Positions 60,911-64,000 of a stretch of DNA of 64,000 bases are shown here, in pieces. Source of the DNA: Dasypus novemcinctus (lineage: Eukaryota; Chordata; Mammalia; Cingulata; Dasypodidae). The stretch's first letter is position 1, and every line of letters starts with the position of its first letter. Under the pieces are notes generated by a model. It was not told the DNA's origin, searched no databases, and saw nothing but the letters and a program-made list of their open reading frames with translations. The position numbers and the translations under genes were made by a program. Location: positions 119,013,992 through 119,077,991 of the forward strand of contig NC_080679.1 in NCBI RefSeq assembly GCF_030445035.2, read 5' to 3'.

Positions 60911-62347
60911 CAGGATAATATTGTCTATGGAAAATAAGAGCATTCAACTTAAAGATACTTCTTTCTAAAATGTATAAGCATTTAGCCCTCTAGGCAGTCA
61001 TCATATGTGGACAGATGTGTCTTTGCAAAGTTGCACATTCTCATAGTCATCCCTTCATGTGAGGTCTTCTTTATGTATCACTAATGGAGATTGTGCACAG
61101 ATAAGATGGGCCTAATCTGGAAGTACCAGAATTGTGAATCAAGGGTTCAATGAGTCCAGAAAGTTTATCTGATGTGAATGTCAAGTAGGACATTACACTA
61201 TAAGCTAATTTCAAAGGTTAACTTAAGGTCTGGGAGAGACAGGGCAATCAGAAGCAAGCACAAGTTCACAAAGGTCTGGATAAGGAGTGGTAGTAAGTCC
61301 CTTTGGACTAGTGATTTCATATTAGGAACTCAGGTAGAAGAATCTGTAGCAATGTGGTCTAGCTATGATCAGAGTGGTAATATTAGCAACAGCAACCGAC
61401 ACAGAAACATGTTTACAGAGTGCAAATATTTGCAAAATATTTTTAGATAGTTTCTTACTGCAAATCAATTACAACCCTGTAGAATCAGCGTAATTATTAT
61501 TGCTAAGACATATGAAATGCAGAAGGAAATACATTGCATTTCAATAAGCGCAATAGCAGTATGTAAAGAAGTATCACTTCATTGTATTGTATATACTATA
61601 CTCTGTTATACCCTATCTTGTATAATAAATTGCAATTTTTTTAGGAAAGACACTTAGAAAAGTGTCTTTATTGTATTATACATTATATGCTATATTGTTT
61701 CATACACTATTTTGTTATATTGATAGTGTATATTATCGTATAAAGTATATATATAATCACACTATATAAGGTAATACACTCTATTGTATTATAAATTGCA
61801 ATTGATTTTGGAAGGACGTTTGATAAAGGGGATGGTTGTGACTATCTGGACAAAATACTTAGTGTATTTAAAGTATTGGGATGAAATTTTCCTGGTCAGC
61901 AAATCAGGGAAGAGGAGACCGCTTACATTTTGGAGACCATAGAGTGCAATAAGCCAAGGGCACATATAAAGCCAGGGCTAGGTGGGCCAAAGATATCACT
62001 CTGCTCCTGGCTGCTATGATTATAGAGTTCAAATTCTGTCAGTGATGGTATAGTAAGAGAAAGCCAAGGGAAAATGTAGAAAACAGTTACTAAGAGTGAA
62101 GCTACCCAGGCCTCATCTAATTTCAGGTTAAGGGGTATTTGGAAAAAAGTTTGAAATGAATTTCAGGGATAGAACAAGAATGAGATTTAGGGGAACAGTC
62201 TTGGGGGTATCAATAAAAGCTGAGCTTAGTCTGAATGCTCAGGAGATCTCAAATACTGAAAATGCGTTGCATCTTCCCCTGAGACTATCAGTTCAAACAA
62301 ATAAACTTAAGATTTCCTGTTACCACTTGGCCTTACTTGGTTTAACT
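60911..62347. other. Intronic DNA including an AT-rich block with internal repeats
   Basis: 61560-61835 is nearly all A and T, with recurring 'ttgtatta' and 'tatacta' phrases. The text 'tataaattgcaatt' type phrase occurs near 61624 and 61790, each followed by a similar stretch ('aggaaagacac', 'ggaaggacg'). A hairpin 'agacactt' with 'aagtgtct' lies at 61649-61668. No gene seen. Confidence 0.5.
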
Positions 62348-62535
62348 CAGGGTTTCTCAACTTTGACATTATCAACACTGTGGACCAGAGGATTCTTTGT
62401 GTGTGTGAGTCTTCCCTGAGCACTCTAGGATGTTTGGCACATCTCATTATGTGCCAGTAGTATCTTCCACAAAATGTGGTTCAGACGTTGCCAGATCTCC
62501 TCTGGTGAGCAGAATTACCCAACTGAGAATCACTA
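62348..62535 (-). mobile_element. MER20-type hAT DNA transposon
   Basis: Reads in reverse: 'cagggtttctcaactttgac' at the left, 'ttgacattatcaacactgtg', 'ctaggatgtttggcac', 'gttgccagatctcctctgg', ending 'actgagaatcactag' at the right. MER20 copies are old eutherian elements, some of which are known enhancers elsewhere. Confidence 0.75.
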
Positions 62536-63644
62536 GCTCAATGGGAGCCACTACAGCAGGTGAGGGTGTCCTGGGACCACAAGTGTTTGAGGCGGCTTCT
62601 GGTCTGTGGCTTTGTAAAGTGGGAGCCACTGGAGTCATCTATCCCTGGTCCTTTCTGATACTGAGAACAGTTGAGCCAGCCAGTGGGCCTTAGAGGATTC
62701 AATAATTGTCATCTAGGAATCATGGATGGAGGAATTTCTGTTAGTGATTTAGGAGTCTGTCCCCAAATCACATGGTAGAACCGATACTTGGAATGAAGTC
62801 CTAACCCTCTTTATCCTGTGTCTTTTCTGTGCAAGGGAATTTTACCCTCTGTTTTGCAAAGCCTCAGGTTTCAGGCGTATTGAAGGAAATGCAAAACAAG
62901 TAGAACTTCAGGCCCTCCTGTATCTCCACTCCTACTCCTGCTCTGGACAAGCAGCATGGCTATCTTTATTATATATTGATGATGTTTAATGCTCCTAATG
63001 AAAAAATAACAGGTAAAATTTTCCACATTATACTTTTATGCCTGCTGGAACTCACAGAAGAGAGAACCAATAGTAATTCAGAAGCTGCTCAACAACATTT
63101 TTTATGTCCTATTGAACACCCCCATTTTCAAGGAGAAGACCAGGCTGAGTCTGCAGAGAGTATTGGTTGTTAAGCTGCAAAGTAGAAACATAGAGACTGG
63201 GACCCAAAAAGGCCGTTTAATCATCCACTCCAAGTCTCTCTCCAGAAAGAGCCACTTTCTTGCCTCCATATTTCACTCTTCCAGGTTGCCCTGAGCTTCT
63301 CTACCCAAGTTGTTTCCTGCCAGAGCCTTAGCAAATTGCACCCATTCTTTCAAATCTAAATTCTCTTCCTGATGGCATCTTGCTTGGAAATCCTCAAATC
63401 CTGTGTTAATCCAGGAATTTCTAACTCTCCAGAATAGAACATGAGCTCTCTAGGCAGGAGAAATTCAGCCTGACAACTCACAGCTCCTGCATGTTATGAT
63501 AACTGAAATTCTACATCTTGAGATGGACTTTGTTAGACAAAAAGGTTGACTGTACTAGTTATCATTTTCATATAAGCAGACAGAATTAAAAATTTGACAC
63601 ATGTATATTTTGTCAGCCAAAGACAAACCATCTATGTCAAGATG
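62536..63644. other. Intronic DNA, no gene seen
   Basis: No recognisable repeat, exon or RNA gene; only short frames. Confidence 0.5.
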
Positions 63645-63885
63645 GCAATATTGCATAATTGTTAAGAATATGTGCTTTGGAATCAAACTGCTTGAATTCC
63701 TATTTCAAGTTTCCACTTTTAGCAATGTTATCTAAGGAAAGTTTTCAAAATCTTTCTGAAACTCATTTCTTCATCTGTAAGAAAGGCAATACTGTTACCT
63801 ATATTAGAGGGTTATGAGAATTAAATGAGATGCTACATGTAAAGCATTTAAAATAATGCTCTGTAAATAATAGTCAGCTCCATTG
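63645..63885 (+). repeat. MIR SINE
   Basis: Clear MIR text: 'gctttggaatcaaactgctt', 'catttcttcatctgtaagaa', 'gagggttatgagaattaaat', 'atgctacatgtaaagcattt'. Confidence 0.85.
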
Positions 63886-64000
63886 TTATTACTTCTTTTA
63901 ATCCTAGAGGCTGCACTGCATGCCTTTTATGAATTAGATATCGTTGATAAAAATAAATGCAATTTTGGAGGTTGTTTTGTCTAGTTTCATAATGATTTCC

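Larger units (their letters stand above)
45689..64000 (+). other. DPP10: DPP10 first intron (isoform a), 5' part
   Basis: Starts at the donor 'gtaggacc' of the exon above and runs past the window end. DPP10 first introns are very long in mammals, so no further coding exon is expected, and I find no DPP10 exon 2 (which would encode the transmembrane region) here. Repeats within it are listed separately. The segment 45689-48459 shows no repeat family I recognise; its 144-codon frame at 46400-46834 is AT-rich and lacks any known domain. Confidence 0.85.

Noticed and set aside
1..64000. CRISPR arrays, operons or phage-like modules
   Set aside because: No regularly spaced direct repeats with unique spacers and no dense coding. 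The window is vertebrate DNA throughout.

Overview
This window is non-coding DNA from a placental mammal. It reads as nine-banded armadillo (Dasypus) or a close relative. The main evidence is a set of tRNA-headed SINEs of the DAS-SINE type, which I know only from armadillos; two of them are nearly full length, share the same sequence and sit between intact target-site duplications. Ancient mammalian repeats (MIR, L2, MER5A, MER20, MaLR LTRs, L1 3' UTRs) fill much of the rest. There is no sign of bacterial or viral gene organisation, and the reading frames longer than 60 codons look like chance frames or repeat shadows.

The only gene part I recognise is one short coding exon at 45629-45688 (+). 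It encodes 20 residues starting MNQTASVSHH and ends at a GT splice donor. It matches the alternative first coding exon of DPP10, isoform a. DPP10 is a catalytically dead dipeptidyl-peptidase-like type II membrane protein that is an auxiliary subunit of Kv4 potassium channels. The 5' UTR just upstream carries an interrupted CAG run (45508-45542), and a weak TATA-like box lies at 45461. Everything from 45689 to the window end should be the first DPP10 intron of this isoform. Everything before about 45480 is 5' flank, or intron of a longer isoform that starts further upstream.

Layout: 1-8.5 kb holds MIR, MER5A, an L1 3' UTR and an LTR. 8.6-11.2 kb is a complete MaLR-type LTR retrotransposon on the minus strand, with a SINE nested in one LTR. 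A second SINE follows at 11.4 kb. 13.16-15.87 kb is an L1-mobilised insertion on the minus strand with a perfect 12-bp target-site duplication and no visible ORF2. 17.8 kb has a young DAS-SINE. 20-23.2 kb has a TATC microsatellite, LTRs and a 48-bp-arm inverted repeat. 28 kb has a short L1 3' UTR copy with its own target-site duplication. 31.7-32.6 kb holds a striking inverted duplication (300-bp arms, about 99% identical, 251-bp spacer). 35-44 kb has SINE, MIR, hAT, L2 and LTR copies. The DPP10a exon is at 45.6 kb. The intron (45.7-64 kb) has a diverged copy of the 13-kb L1 family, MER5A, a hAT element, an L2 split by a young DAS-SINE, a 40-bp tandem repeat, an L2 split by an LTR, and MER20 and MIR copies.

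Repeat family names come from recognition of consensus features by eye, not from a search. Boundaries are exact only where a target-site duplication or terminal motif is cited.
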